A DNA stretch of 33,170 nucleotides from Paludibacteraceae bacterium. Lineage in GTDB: Bacteria > Bacteroidota > Bacteroidia > Bacteroidales > Paludibacteraceae. Numbering within the stretch: the first letter of the stretch is position 1; each line of letters opens with the position of its first letter. Of the stretch, positions 7,770 through 16,590 are shown in pieces. The position numbers and the translations under genes are program-made. Location: NCBI GenBank assembly GCA_017478725.1, contig JAFVDD010000020.1, positions 1 through 33,170 on the forward strand. The letters are read 5' to 3'. The notes under the pieces were generated by a model. That model was not told where the DNA came from. It saw only the letters and a program-made list of their open reading frames with translations, and did no database searches.

Positions 7770-8506
7770 GAACAGAACATCTGGTAAAGAAATACGGCAA
7801 ACGTACCGTGGTGGACGATGTGTCCATTCAGTTGGAGCAAGGCGAGATTGTCGGTTTGCTGGGACCCAACGGAGCCGGCAAAACAACTACGTTCTATATG
7901 ACCACCGGTCTGGTGAGTGCCAACCATGGTAAGATATTTCTGAACGACCAGGACATCACAGGTTTTCCTATGTACCGCCGCGCACAAATGGGTATCGGCT
8001 ATCTGCCGCAGGAAGCAAGCGTGTTCCGCAAAATGAGTGTGGAGGACAACCTGCGGTCAGTATTGGAGCTGACCAAGTTTGACAAAGCCTATCAGGCGGA
8101 GAAACTGGAGCAACTCATCAAAGAGTTCAATCTCGAACACGTGCGGCATAACCTTGGCGACCGTCTCAGCGGCGGCGAACGGCGGCGAACGGAGATAGCA
8201 CGTTGCCTGGCTATCGAACCGAAGTTCGTGATGCTGGATGAGCCGTTTGCGGGCGTGGATCCTATTGCCGTGCAGGAGATACAGGATGTCGTATGGCGTC
8301 TCAAAGACAAGAACATCGGTATCCTCATCACCGACCACAACGTGGATGAGACACTGATGATTACCGACCGCGCATACCTGCTGTTTGAAGGAAAAATCCT
8401 TTTCCACGGCACGCCGGAGGAGTTAGCGGCAAACCCCATAGTAAGGCAAAACTATCTGGGACGGGATTTTGAGTTGAAGAGGAAAACGAAAGCAGTTGAA
8501 AATTGA
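7757..8506 (+). CDS. lptB: LPS export ABC transporter ATPase LptB
   Basis: The 249-aa protein powers extraction of lipopolysaccharide from the inner membrane with LptF/G. Walker A GPNGAGKT at 36-43, Q-loop [15 protein letters not shown], signature [15 protein letters not shown], Walker [17 protein letters not shown]-loop TDHNV. The '[16 protein letters not shown]' and '[13 protein letters not shown]' segments are diagnostic for LptB. The start is ATG 7757 (MDRLRTEHL), overlapping xth by 13 nt; the upstream in-frame ATG would read antisense to conserved xth sequence. LptF/G/C/A genes are not in the window. Confidence 0.95.
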   Translation: MDRLRTEHLVKKYGKRTVVDDVSIQLEQGEIVGLLGPNGAGKTTTFYMTTGLVSANHGKIFLNDQDITGFPMYRRAQMGIGYLPQEASVFRKMSVEDNLRSVLELTKFDKAYQAEKLEQLIKEFNLEHVRHNLGDRLSGGERRRTEIARCLAIEPKFVMLDEPFAGVDPIAVQEIQDVVWRLKDKNIGILITDHNVDETLMITDRAYLLFEGKILFHGTPEELAANPIVRQNYLGRDFELKRKTKAVEN

Positions 8507-9477
8507 AAAGTAAAAAATATATAGTATTATTGCTGACGGCAGCAATGTGTGCATGTGCAAACGTACCGGAAATGCAACCGGTTATCAGCGAGTGCAGTCC
8601 GATGCCGGGAAACGGCATTGCAAGTGCTTGCGCGGCTGTATTGGACGGCAAGGCATACATATTCGCAGGAAGGGACAGTGCAGGCAATTACACCAATAGC
8701 CTATGGCAATATGAGGCGGCTACTGACTCATGGACAAAGTTAAGTGATTGTCCCGGCCAGACACGCGTGAAAGCTGCCATCGCAAATTGCAACGGGGTTC
8801 TGTATATCGGATTAGGACACGCGCGAAGCGGTGTGTACACCGAGGACACATACTTGTATGATTGGTGGCGATATACACCTGAAGATGACTGCTGGCAGGC
8901 ACTAAGCAAATATGAACGCAGAAGTACTATAGCACCTACCACATTTGTCATAGGAAACCGTATTTATGTAATTTACGGCAGTACGGATTGCTTTACACGC
9001 GATATCACCTATTATGACACCACTAACGACACATGGCATTTCGTAGCAGATAATCACCGACGCGCCAAAGCGGTATTCTGCGGCATAGGTGCACAAACGA
9101 ACGGAAAGACCTTTTTCGGTTTAGGCAACAACACTGCCAACCAGAACCAGTGGTTTGAGATGGATCTGGAAACCGATCAATGGACACGCCGAAGCAATCT
9201 GCCGGCTAAAGGAAGGGCGTTCAGTGCTTGCAGTACATCCGGCAATTATATCTATGCGTTCGGAGGGCGATATTTCGCCGGAGAGCTCACAGGCGGAGAA
9301 GTACTGGCAGATATATACCGCTACGACACTCACGACGATCAATGGACTCGATGCGGTACTATGCCCTGTGGCAGAGCGGAAAACCAGATTGCATTTACCA
9401 TCAACGGGAAAGTCTATTTCGGCCTGGGAGAAAACGAAAAAGGCCGAACCATCAACAAACTATACTGCATTGAATAG
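8503..9477 (+). CDS. Kelch-repeat lipoprotein
   Basis: The 324-aa product starts at TTG 8503 (overlapping the lptB stop as TTGA). This start gives [18 protein letters not shown], a lipoprotein-type signal with a cysteine near residue 18-20; the next ATG would remove it. The mature part shows about six kelch blades, each with the pattern 'VYxxGG/GLG ... YD ... W': IFAGRD...[19 protein letters not shown]...[19 protein letters not shown]...[17 protein letters not shown]...[18 protein letters not shown]...[19 protein letters not shown] six- or seven-bladed propeller on the outer face or in the periplasm is expected. Ligand unknown. Lying between lptB and the Wzi gene suggests a surface-polysaccharide role. 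Confidence 0.85.
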   Translation: MKSKKYIVLLLTAAMCACANVPEMQPVISECSPMPGNGIASACAAVLDGKAYIFAGRDSAGNYTNSLWQYEAATDSWTKLSDCPGQTRVKAAIANCNGVLYIGLGHARSGVYTEDTYLYDWWRYTPEDDCWQALSKYERRSTIAPTTFVIGNRIYVIYGSTDCFTRDITYYDTTNDTWHFVADNHRRAKAVFCGIGAQTNGKTFFGLGNNTANQNQWFEMDLETDQWTRRSNLPAKGRAFSACSTSGNYIYAFGGRYFAGELTGGEVLADIYRYDTHDDQWTRCGTMPCGRAENQIAFTINGKVYFGLGENEKGRTINKLYCIE

Positions 9478-10894
9478 AACCGCCGCTGTCATATTATTGT
9501 TGTTTGTTTCCCTTCGCATAGCTGCCTGGGATTGGTGGCCGTTGCCGATGGCAGAGCCAGACTCCTGCCGCGACAGTCTTTTCATCGTTGCCGGAATTGA
9601 AGCTCATGCATCCTCCGGCAAACAAGCTCCGGCACTCTTTTGGCGCAATGCATACGGGGACATCTCTTTGCAGCCATATGCAGGCACCTTCTCTGCCGGT
9701 GTTATCAAACCCGCCTCGCGTCCGAACCGCTGGTTTGACTATGATTTTGGTGTAGAATTAAGCGGCCGCTTCGGTGGAGGTCAGCCCGGAGCCGGACAGA
9801 CGGAAACCACCGGCTATTTCAAGCAACTATATGCACATACACGCTTATACATTGTGGACATCACCGCCGGTATTCATCCTATGTCTTTCACTCCCGGAGA
9901 TGAGGAATTATCTGTCGGAGGTCTGCTTATTTCCAATAACGCTCATCCTATGCCGCGTATCAGTATCGGGATAGACCGCTGGACGGCATTTCCCGGACTA
10001 TATGGTTATGTAGAAATCCGGGGCGGATTGACCCACGGATGGTTAGCCGATAATTCCAAGGTTGTAAAAGGAACATTGTTCCATCATAAATATATAGGAG
10101 GCCGATTGGGTGGCAAACTTCCCGTGAATATCTATTATGAGTTTCACCACGCGGCACAATGGGGAGGTTATTCCTCTCAATACGGAGATCTGGGAAATGA
10201 CTTGAATTCATATAAAAATATATTCTTAGCCCGTCAGGGAGGCACTACCCGCAGCGACCAATTGAACACACAGGGAAATCACATGCTCAGTCAGACCCTC
10301 TGTATTACAGCCAAGGGCGACCGATGGCACGTGGATATCTATTGGCAGGACATACAGGAAGACGGGCGACCGCGATGGATAGGCAGAGGCCAGAACTCAA
10401 AAGACGGGTTATGGGGAATCTCTGCCGTACAGGATCATTGGCGTTTTATTCGCGGGATGACGATAGAGTTTTTCAACACAACAGATCAGTCCGGTCCGTG
10501 GCATGACCGCGACGGAATGGTATTTGGCGGCAGAGACAATTATTATAACAACAGTTCTTATCCACAGGGCTGGACCTATTACGGACGGCTCTTGGGTATG
10601 TCTGTATGCACTCCTGATAACAACCGCGTGATAGGCGGAAACTTGGGAATGAAAGGCGACATATATGGTTTTCGCTATCGCGTACAATGCACCCATGCCT
10701 ATAATTTGGGTACCTATCAGAAACGGACAGAGAGTGCAAACACCGCCGTACTTTTGGAAGTCAAGAAAATTGTGCCGCAGGCATGGAACCTGGAATTCGG
10801 TTTAAGCCTCGGCGGCGATTTCGGAACCCAGTATGGCAACGCATTTGGCGCGATGGTCACCATCCGCAAACAAGGACTAATTACATCATGGTAA
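9470..10894 (+). CDS. Capsule assembly Wzi family outer membrane protein
   Basis: The 474-aa product is placed at TTG 9470, overlapping the kelch gene by 8 nt, because this gives the signal peptide [20 protein letters not shown]; the next in-frame ATG would delete it. The body is a beta-barrel: repeated amphipathic strands with aromatic ends, including the Wzi-type 'LLISNNAHPMPRISIGI', 'GYVEIRGGLTHGWL' and 'FHHKYIGGRLGGKLPVNIYYEFHHAAQWGG' segments. Wzi-family barrels bind polysaccharide at the cell surface in known systems. The C-terminus overlaps the DUF4254 start by 7 nt. Confidence 0.85.
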   Translation: MNRTAAVILLLFVSLRIAAWDWWPLPMAEPDSCRDSLFIVAGIEAHASSGKQAPALFWRNAYGDISLQPYAGTFSAGVIKPASRPNRWFDYDFGVELSGRFGGGQPGAGQTETTGYFKQLYAHTRLYIVDITAGIHPMSFTPGDEELSVGGLLISNNAHPMPRISIGIDRWTAFPGLYGYVEIRGGLTHGWLADNSKVVKGTLFHHKYIGGRLGGKLPVNIYYEFHHAAQWGGYSSQYGDLGNDLNSYKNIFLARQGGTTRSDQLNTQGNHMLSQTLCITAKGDRWHVDIYWQDIQEDGRPRWIGRGQNSKDGLWGISAVQDHWRFIRGMTIEFFNTTDQSGPWHDRDGMVFGGRDNYYNNSSYPQGWTYYGRLLGMSVCTPDNNRVIGGNLGMKGDIYGFRYRVQCTHAYNLGTYQKRTESANTAVLLEVKKIVPQAWNLEFGLSLGGDFGTQYGNAFGAMVTIRKQGLITSW

Positions 10895-11502
10895 ATATGA
10901 ATTTTGTAGAAACAAGCAACCACATTTTCGCACAAGCCGTCAAGGAATATCACCGAACAGATAATGTCGATGCGCCTATCCAAAATCCGTATCAATCCGG
11001 AACTATTGAGCATGACCTGTATCTGAAAAACTGGATTGACACCGTTCAATGGCATTTAGAGGACATCATCCGGGACCCGAATATCAACCCTGTAGAGGCA
11101 TTAACGCTAAAGCGCAGGATTGACCGCAGTAATCAGGACCGCACTGATCTGGTAGAGCGGATTGACAGTTATTTTTGGGAACTCTATCACAATGTTCAGC
11201 CTCAGCCGGACGCACGTATCAATACCGAGAGTCCGGCATGGGCAATTGATCGGTTGAGCATCTTGCATGTCAAGCTTTGGCATATGCAGGAACAAGTGGA
11301 CCGCACAGACGTGAGCAAAGAGCAACACGATAAATGCGTAGCCAAAATGGCTGTACTCAAAGAGCAGTTATCCGACATGACTACCTCTATCGGGCAGTTG
11401 TTAGAGGACTACGCATCGGGCGCACGCATCATGAAGGTATATCGGCAAATGAAGATGTATAATGACCCGACGCTCAATCCGATTCTCTACGGCAAGAAGT
11501 AA
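10888..11502 (+). CDS. DUF4254 domain protein
   Basis: The 204-aa, mostly helical, soluble protein begins MVNMNFVETSNHIFAQAVKEYH; ATG 10888 overlaps the wzi stop, and ATG 10897 is an alternative start. Features typical of DUF4254: 'NPYQSGTIEHDLYLKNWIDTVQWHLEDIIRDP', 'LKRRIDRSNQDRTDLVERID' and 'SPAWAIDRLSILHVKLWHMQEQ'. No signal peptide or membrane segment is seen. The function of the family is not established; in Bacteroidota it is often found next to heptosyltransferase-like GT9 genes, as here (12 nt upstream of one), so a role in LPS core synthesis is plausible by context. Confidence 0.88.
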   Translation: MVNMNFVETSNHIFAQAVKEYHRTDNVDAPIQNPYQSGTIEHDLYLKNWIDTVQWHLEDIIRDPNINPVEALTLKRRIDRSNQDRTDLVERIDSYFWELYHNVQPQPDARINTESPAWAIDRLSILHVKLWHMQEQVDRTDVSKEQHDKCVAKMAVLKEQLSDMTTSIGQLLEDYASGARIMKVYRQMKMYNDPTLNPILYGKK

Positions 11503-11514
11503 TCAGCTGAAGTG

Positions 11515-12513
11515 ATGAAACGACTATTGGTCATACGATTTTCCGCATTAGGCGATGTGGCTATGCTCGTGCCGGTAGTGCGGGCACTGGCAGAGCAACA
11601 CCCTGAGATAGAAATCACCATGCTCTCGCAGGAACGTATGGCTGATTTGTTTGCCAATATGCCGGAGAATGTTTGTTTCCATGGCGTTGATGTACATAGG
11701 TTATCACTCCGGGAGATTGTTGCCGGTTTGGGACGATATGATGCCGTAGCAGATATGCATGGTGTATGGCGGAGTATGTATATACGGATGGTTATGCGAT
11801 TGCGCGGAGCACGTGTGGCAACGATTCATAAAGGGCGAATAAGCAAGTTTTTGCTTACGCATAAAATAGCACATAAACCGCTGAAAACAAACATATTACG
11901 CTATGCTCATGTGTTACAAAGTCTAGGATTGACAGTATATGCCCCCGATGCGCCCTGCATGAAGCTCCGAAACGAACAGGAAGAAGGTATCGGCATAGCC
12001 CCATTTGCCGCCCACTGCGGGAAGGTTTATCCTATTGAACGGATGGAAGAAGTGGTAAGGATACTGAGTGAGAGAAATGAGAGAGGTGGCAAAAGTGAGA
12101 GAAATGAGAAAGTAGTGCTCTTCGGAGGGGGGCAGAAAGAGCAGGAGATATTAGACGGATGGGCAAAGAAGTATAAGGGTGTAGAGTCCATCGCCGGCAA
12201 ATACAGTTTGGCGGAGGAATTGGAAATCATGCGCGGGTTGCGTGTGATGATAAGTATGGACAGCGCTAATATGCATCTGGCGTCGTTGGTGGGATTGCGC
12301 GTAGTATCGGTTTGGGGGGCGACCGACCCAAAAGCAGGTTTTCTGGGATTCGGTCAACGCATAGAAGATTGCGTTAAACGCGACGATTTAGATTGCCGGC
12401 CATGTTCCATATATGGTGAGCGGAGATGTAAATACGGCGATTACCGATGTATGAAAATTGCATCGGAAAATATTGTACGGAAAGTAACGGAGAGGAATGA
12501 AGATTGTCATTAA
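11515..12513 (+). CDS. GT9-family glycosyltransferase (heptosyltransferase-like)
   Basis: The 332-aa product starts MKRLLVIRFSALGDVAMLVPVVRAL, the standard N-terminus of ADP-heptose:LPS heptosyltransferases. The C-terminal donor-binding half is recognisable from GIAPFAAHCGKVYP, LFGGG and 'MISMDSANMHLASLVGLRVVSVWGATDP'. It likely adds a sugar to lipid A core. ATG 11515 is preferred to GTG 11512 just before it. An insertion at about residues 183-196 (SERNERGGKSERNEK) is a nearly exact internal duplication with the same text (TERNE) at the C-terminal end. The gene overlaps the following kinase by 17 nt. Confidence 0.88.
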   Translation: MKRLLVIRFSALGDVAMLVPVVRALAEQHPEIEITMLSQERMADLFANMPENVCFHGVDVHRLSLREIVAGLGRYDAVADMHGVWRSMYIRMVMRLRGARVATIHKGRISKFLLTHKIAHKPLKTNILRYAHVLQSLGLTVYAPDAPCMKLRNEQEEGIGIAPFAAHCGKVYPIERMEEVVRILSERNERGGKSERNEKVVLFGGGQKEQEILDGWAKKYKGVESIAGKYSLAEELEIMRGLRVMISMDSANMHLASLVGLRVVSVWGATDPKAGFLGFGQRIEDCVKRDDLDCRPCSIYGERRCKYGDYRCMKIASENIVRKVTERNEDCH

Positions 12514-13216
12514 CCCGACATATGAAGTGTTGCGGGAATGGATAACAACCCTTCCCGAGCGCTTTGCACATGAAGGCGAGGTGATTTACGATGCACGCAA
12601 TCAGATACGACTGATGACTGCGCCTGACGGGAAGGAATATTGCGTAAAGCGATTCCATGCACCGCGGTCGTTGAACCGATGGATATACTCCTTCCTGCGT
12701 GCTCCAAAAGCCGTACGAGCCTACGAGAACGCTTTGCGTCTCCGGCAAGCAGGTATCGGTACACCGGAGGTAATAGGATATATACTGGTTTTTCATCGAG
12801 GATTGCTCAGCGAGTCGTACCTGGTGAGTCTCCGCAGCGTCCTCACACGCGATTTCTATGAGTTCCGCCATCATCCTTTAGCCGGATATGAAGATATCGT
12901 ATGTACCTTTGCCCTATTCACGGCTAAGATGCATGAGAAAGGCATTTTGCATAAGGATTATTCACCGGGAAATATCTTGTTTGACAGGCAACCTGATGGT
13001 TCCGTTTCGTTCGAGATAGTAGATGTCAACCGAATGCAATTTGGTTATGCAGTAAGTATAGACAATGCCTGCCGTAATTTCTGCAGGCTATGGGGTCAAG
13101 AGGACTTTTTCACCCTGCTGGCGCAGGAGTACGCCCGGGCACGCGGATGGGACGAGCAACAATGTGTTCGCTTAACTCTCCGATATTGGAGGCGCTTCTG
13201 GCGGCATAGAACATAA
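12497..13216 (+). CDS. Lipopolysaccharide (Kdo/WaaP-like) kinase family protein
   Basis: The 239-aa protein resembles the protein-kinase-fold sugar kinases that phosphorylate LPS core residues. The ATP-site lysine is probably in YCVKRFH (about residue 52); the catalytic loop is HKDYSPGN at 152-159 (D154 catalytic, N159 metal-binding), and DVN at 176-178 stands where kinases have DFG. It has no transmembrane segment, so it would act on the cytoplasmic face. It overlaps GT9 upstream by 17 nt and shares one base with GT4 downstream (TAATG). Confidence 0.85.
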   Translation: MKIVINPTYEVLREWITTLPERFAHEGEVIYDARNQIRLMTAPDGKEYCVKRFHAPRSLNRWIYSFLRAPKAVRAYENALRLRQAGIGTPEVIGYILVFHRGLLSESYLVSLRSVLTRDFYEFRHHPLAGYEDIVCTFALFTAKMHEKGILHKDYSPGNILFDRQPDGSVSFEIVDVNRMQFGYAVSIDNACRNFCRLWGQEDFFTLLAQEYARARGWDEQQCVRLTLRYWRRFWRHRT

Positions 13217-14343
13217 TGGTAGTATTACAGTACATAGCATCCCCTTTCTGGGGCGGCGGAGAGCAGTATGTTTTTGACCTCGCCAAAACAATGCGAACCC
13301 AGTATAACGTCCGTACGGTATTCGTATGTCAACCCGATACACCGACGAAACTCATTGAACGATGGGAACAAATAGGGCATGTTTATACGCTGCATCCGAA
13401 AACGAAGAACGGGAAATTCTCCTATCTTGAGGCATACCGTTTAGCGCGGATTATAGAGCGGGAGCAGGCAGATATACTGCATATGCATGAGATGAAGGAC
13501 TTTTTCCTATGCGCTTATGCCAAGTGTTTCTGCCGACGACAGATTCGTTTAATCGCTACGCGTCATATTATCGGTCCAGCGAAACATAAAGCTTCGTGGC
13601 TTTGGGTGTATCGTCAGATAGATGCTATGATCTTTGTATCGCAGTGCGCTGCAGACGCATTCCTGAGCCAGGTTCCTGTAAGGCAAGCCTTCCGGTCGAT
13701 ACATATCGTACCTAATAGTATTCGTATCCCGGATAAGAAGGCGGAAACGATTTCGCTTCGGGAGCAATACAATATTGATCCTTCACTTCCTATGGTATTA
13801 TACCACGGACGGATATGTCCGGAAAAAGGAATATTACAACTACTACAGGCTATAGAGCCTGTTTTTAAAGGGACTTACACTATCATTTTGGCTGGTCAGA
13901 CAGCCTCGGAATCCAAAAATGAGTTAGAGAGACTCATGTATCACTCACGTCTTAAAGGTTACATCCTGTATCTTGGTTTCCGCACCGACTGCAAATCATT
14001 GATAGAACAATGCCTCGTAGGTGTTTTACCTTCCCTTGTACCAGAGGCGGCTTCTTTGGCGTTATTAGAACACATGGCTGTCGGTTCTGCCGTCATTGCA
14101 TCGGATAACGGGTCACAGCCGGAGTTCGTCACAAACGGCAAGGAGGCTATTCTGCTGCCTCCCGGCAAATGGGCGTTATGGAGTGAGATGATTGAGCGGA
14201 TGATTAACAACGAGAAAGAAGCCCGACAAATGGGCGAAGCAGCCCGGAAACGGTTTGAACACGAGTTCGGCTATACAGCTTTTACCCAAAAGATCTATTC
14301 CGTTTATACAGATACCTTACCCTCCTCATCGAGTGAACGGTAG
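13216..14343 (+). CDS. GT4-family glycosyltransferase
   Basis: The 375-aa product has the GT-B fold: N-terminal acceptor domain with 'SPFWGGGEQYVFDLAKTM' (glycine-rich loop), 'ADILHMHEMKDFF' and 'IFVSQCAADAF'; and C-terminal donor domain with 'VLYHGRICPEKGILQLLQAI' and 'PSLVPEAASLALLEHMAVGSAVIAS', the EX7E motif region of retaining GT4 enzymes. It is the last gene of the + strand chain; its final 40 bases overlap the 3' end of the opposite-strand GT4 gene. Sugar and acceptor cannot be read from sequence; LPS core or capsule synthesis is likely from context. Confidence 0.9.
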   Translation: MVVLQYIASPFWGGGEQYVFDLAKTMRTQYNVRTVFVCQPDTPTKLIERWEQIGHVYTLHPKTKNGKFSYLEAYRLARIIEREQADILHMHEMKDFFLCAYAKCFCRRQIRLIATRHIIGPAKHKASWLWVYRQIDAMIFVSQCAADAFLSQVPVRQAFRSIHIVPNSIRIPDKKAETISLREQYNIDPSLPMVLYHGRICPEKGILQLLQAIEPVFKGTYTIILAGQTASESKNELERLMYHSRLKGYILYLGFRTDCKSLIEQCLVGVLPSLVPEAASLALLEHMAVGSAVIASDNGSQPEFVTNGKEAILLPPGKWALWSEMIERMINNEKEARQMGEAARKRFEHEFGYTAFTQKIYSVYTDTLPSSSSER

Positions 14344-15362
14344 ATAGCCAAGTAAGATTCCATATGTTGCTTCCAGGAAAAAGAGAGGGCATATTGGTAT
14401 GCCTTTTCCAAAGCCTCGGGAGTAGCATGAGCAATAGTCCTTTGTATCTGTATAGCGGACTGTTGGGCGGGATAGGTGTCTTCGAAATACGACACATACT
14501 CACTTCCTATCTCACTCAGACTCGTTTTACGGGAACAAATCACGGGTTTGCGGAATAGCATGGCTTCCACAACAGGAAGACCAAATCCCTCAAAAAGAGA
14601 AGGGAACACAAATGCCTCGCAATGCCTGTATAGCCATACCTTTTGTGCTGTAGAAACGATACCTAAAAGATGTACATTAGTCAGGTTATATCGGGTGATA
14701 AGTTGTTCAATCTCTTGTGCATAAAGGGTGTTGTTGTTGCCTGCTATATAGAGTTGCTTATCCGGCAAGAAGCGCATCATTTCTACCAACACATGGAAAT
14801 TCTTCTTTGGTTTGATTTCCCCTATTGAGAAAATGTACGGTGTTTTTACCTCCGGCATCTCCTCTTCCTGCAACAGGTCTATTCTCTCTATCCCGTTATA
14901 AATCACCTGTATAGGTTTCTCTACATGCGTATGTCGTAGGATTTCTTCCTTGGTAAATTGCGAGATAGCGGTAATCACGTCTGCGCTATTTTCTTTAGCC
15001 TGAATTTTATTCAGATAAGCATCTACACGCTTGCCCTGTTTCTCATAGATAAAATTGAAATCATGGATAGTCAGTATATAATGACGGGCAAAGGGTTTAT
15101 ACCGCGAGAGTTGGTGAATAGCGTGCCATACATCAAACCGCTTGCCTATCAACCATGGCATAACACGGTATATCTTATGGGCCGAGATGTAATGCACATG
15201 GTTACCGAACGCGCCTATGAATGCCTTCGGCACTAACAAGTAAATCTCTTCTCCTTCTACAGGTTGATACAGGTCTCGGAAATAATACCCATAGTTGAGT
15301 GCCACTTGCCCCAAGCCGCAATTGAGGTTTTTAAGAATGGATAAATCGATTAAGATGCGCAT
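14304..15362 (-). CDS. GT4-family glycosyltransferase
   Basis: The 352-aa product begins MRILIDLSILKNLNCGLGQVALNYG, a common N-terminus of Bacteroidota GT4 enzymes. Donor-site motifs: 'YIFSIGEIKPKKNFHVLVEMM' and 'VFPSLFEGFGLPVVEAMLFRKPVICS' (EX7E: EGFGLPVVE). It starts inside the 3' end of the upstream GT4 gene (13-bp overlap), and its 3' end overlaps the convergent GT4 by 40 bp. Both genes are probably co-transcribed from the right. Confidence 0.9.
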   Translation of the reverse strand: MRILIDLSILKNLNCGLGQVALNYGYYFRDLYQPVEGEEIYLLVPKAFIGAFGNHVHYISAHKIYRVMPWLIGKRFDVWHAIHQLSRYKPFARHYILTIHDFNFIYEKQGKRVDAYLNKIQAKENSADVITAISQFTKEEILRHTHVEKPIQVIYNGIERIDLLQEEEMPEVKTPYIFSIGEIKPKKNFHVLVEMMRFLPDKQLYIAGNNNTLYAQEIEQLITRYNLTNVHLLGIVSTAQKVWLYRHCEAFVFPSLFEGFGLPVVEAMLFRKPVICSRKTSLSEIGSEYVSYFEDTYPAQQSAIQIQRTIAHATPEALEKAYQYALSFSWKQHMESYLAIYRSLDEEGKVSV

Positions 15363-16447
15363 AAGCTTCGGTACACTTGTATTAAATGGTTAGCCACTTT
15401 CTCATCTGTAAATTTCTCTGCCTGTTCTTTGCCCTTGGCACGCATGGTTTCGCGGAGCTCCTCGCTGTCGAGAATAGTCTTCAACTGCCGGCCTATCTCC
15501 TCAGGCAGGAGCGGATTGGCATATAGCGCGGCACCACCGCCTGTCTCGTTAAAACAACTGCCGGTAGAAGTCAGTACCGGCGTGCCGACACACATAGCCT
15601 CCAGGATGGGAATACCGAACCCCTCGAAGATAGAGGGATAGCAAAAGAGGTCAGCGCCCTTATAGACAGCAGGCAATAGGGCAAACGGGAAGTCGTGAAG
15701 AAAACGCAAATCCACTCCGAGTGTTCGGGCTTCTTGAGCCAACCGCTCCGCATAGGCATTCTTCCCACCTACGGCGATGAGCGGCATATCGATATGTGCT
15801 ATGTGGATTGCCTCAATGAGACGGCTTAGGTTCTTGCGCGGCTCGATCGCTCCTACTGCCAAGAGGTAATGCTCAGGCAGGCTATAATGTGTTCTAACCT
15901 CCGCTACCATCGAATCCGTAACAGGTTCGCGAAAACGGTTATTGCAACCCTGATAGACCACTTGAATCCGATGCTCGTCAACGCTAAAGAAAGAGATAAT
16001 ATCCCGTTTCGTTTGCTCTGAAATAGCGACAATAACATCCGCTACACGCAGGGCATAACGCATCTTACGGGTAAAGAGACGACGGTATGTAGTGCTATAT
16101 AACTCCGGGTAACGAAGAAAGATAACATCATGGACAGTGACGATGGTCTTTACTCCGGTACGATGGATGCCGAAGGGCAGTTCACCCGAGAGCCCCCAAT
16201 AGACATCCGCCTTCTCGAGCGCAGATACACACCCGAAGCTACGCCATAGAGAAGGACAGAGCCTCCATAGACCGGATGGGGCGACAGTTCGGGTATGAGG
16301 GAAGGTATATTTCTCTGTAGGGCTGGCGTAGAGCATGTACTCTTCGTCTGGCGCATAGGTAGTCAGGAGACGGATCACGTCCCTGCTGTAGTTCCCTAAC
16401 CCGCGATGGTTATGGTACGCTCGTTTGGCATCAAAAGCTATTCGCAT
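15350..16447 (-). CDS. GT4-family glycosyltransferase
   Basis: The 365-aa product is read from ATG 16447 (MRIAFDAKRAYHNHRGLGNYSRDV), the conserved first residues of this subgroup; ATG 16459 in the same frame is an alternative adding four residues. Motifs: 'HNHRGLGNYSRDVIRLL' (glycine loop), 'VTVHDVIFLRYPELYS', 'LLAVGAIEPRKNLSRLIEAI' and 'CYPSIFEGFGIPILEAMCVGTPVLTS' with EX7E. This resembles mannosyl/rhamnosyl GT4 enzymes of O-antigen pathways, but the substrate is not determinable. It is coupled to the following GT4 gene by a 13-bp overlap and may be coupled to a 45-aa ORF upstream. Confidence 0.9.
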   Translation of the reverse strand: MRIAFDAKRAYHNHRGLGNYSRDVIRLLTTYAPDEEYMLYASPTEKYTFPHTRTVAPSGLWRLCPSLWRSFGCVSALEKADVYWGLSGELPFGIHRTGVKTIVTVHDVIFLRYPELYSTTYRRLFTRKMRYALRVADVIVAISEQTKRDIISFFSVDEHRIQVVYQGCNNRFREPVTDSMVAEVRTHYSLPEHYLLAVGAIEPRKNLSRLIEAIHIAHIDMPLIAVGGKNAYAERLAQEARTLGVDLRFLHDFPFALLPAVYKGADLFCYPSIFEGFGIPILEAMCVGTPVLTSTGSCFNETGGGAALYANPLLPEEIGRQLKTILDSEELRETMRAKGKEQAEKFTDEKVANHLIQVYRSLCAS

Positions 16448-16575
16448 GGTTCTGTCCATTTTTGGTCAATCGCAAGGAGATTGACTCGTTGCATATTCAT
16501 TCCGAAAGCTCGCATGTCAGCGGTTTCTTGAGATTCATTAAACATAAGAGACAAGATATCCGACAACTCGTCCAA
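16438..16575 (-). CDS. Possible small protein, 45 aa, coupled to the GT4 start
   Basis: In the 143-nt gap between the outer-membrane protein stop and the GT4 start there is an open frame from TTG 16575 (or ATG 16545, 35 aa) to TAG 16438. It ends 10 nt inside the GT4 gene. The predicted product, beginning MDELSDILSLMFNESQETAD, is balanced and amphipathic, with no low-complexity look. It lies in the same frame as the upstream gene, separated from it by two stop codons. I recognise no family. It may be real, or a remnant of a longer C-terminus. Confidence 0.35.
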   Translation of the reverse strand: MDELSDILSLMFNESQETADMRAFGMNMQRVNLLAIDQKWTEPCE

Positions 16576-16590
16576 AAGATTTTACCGTGT

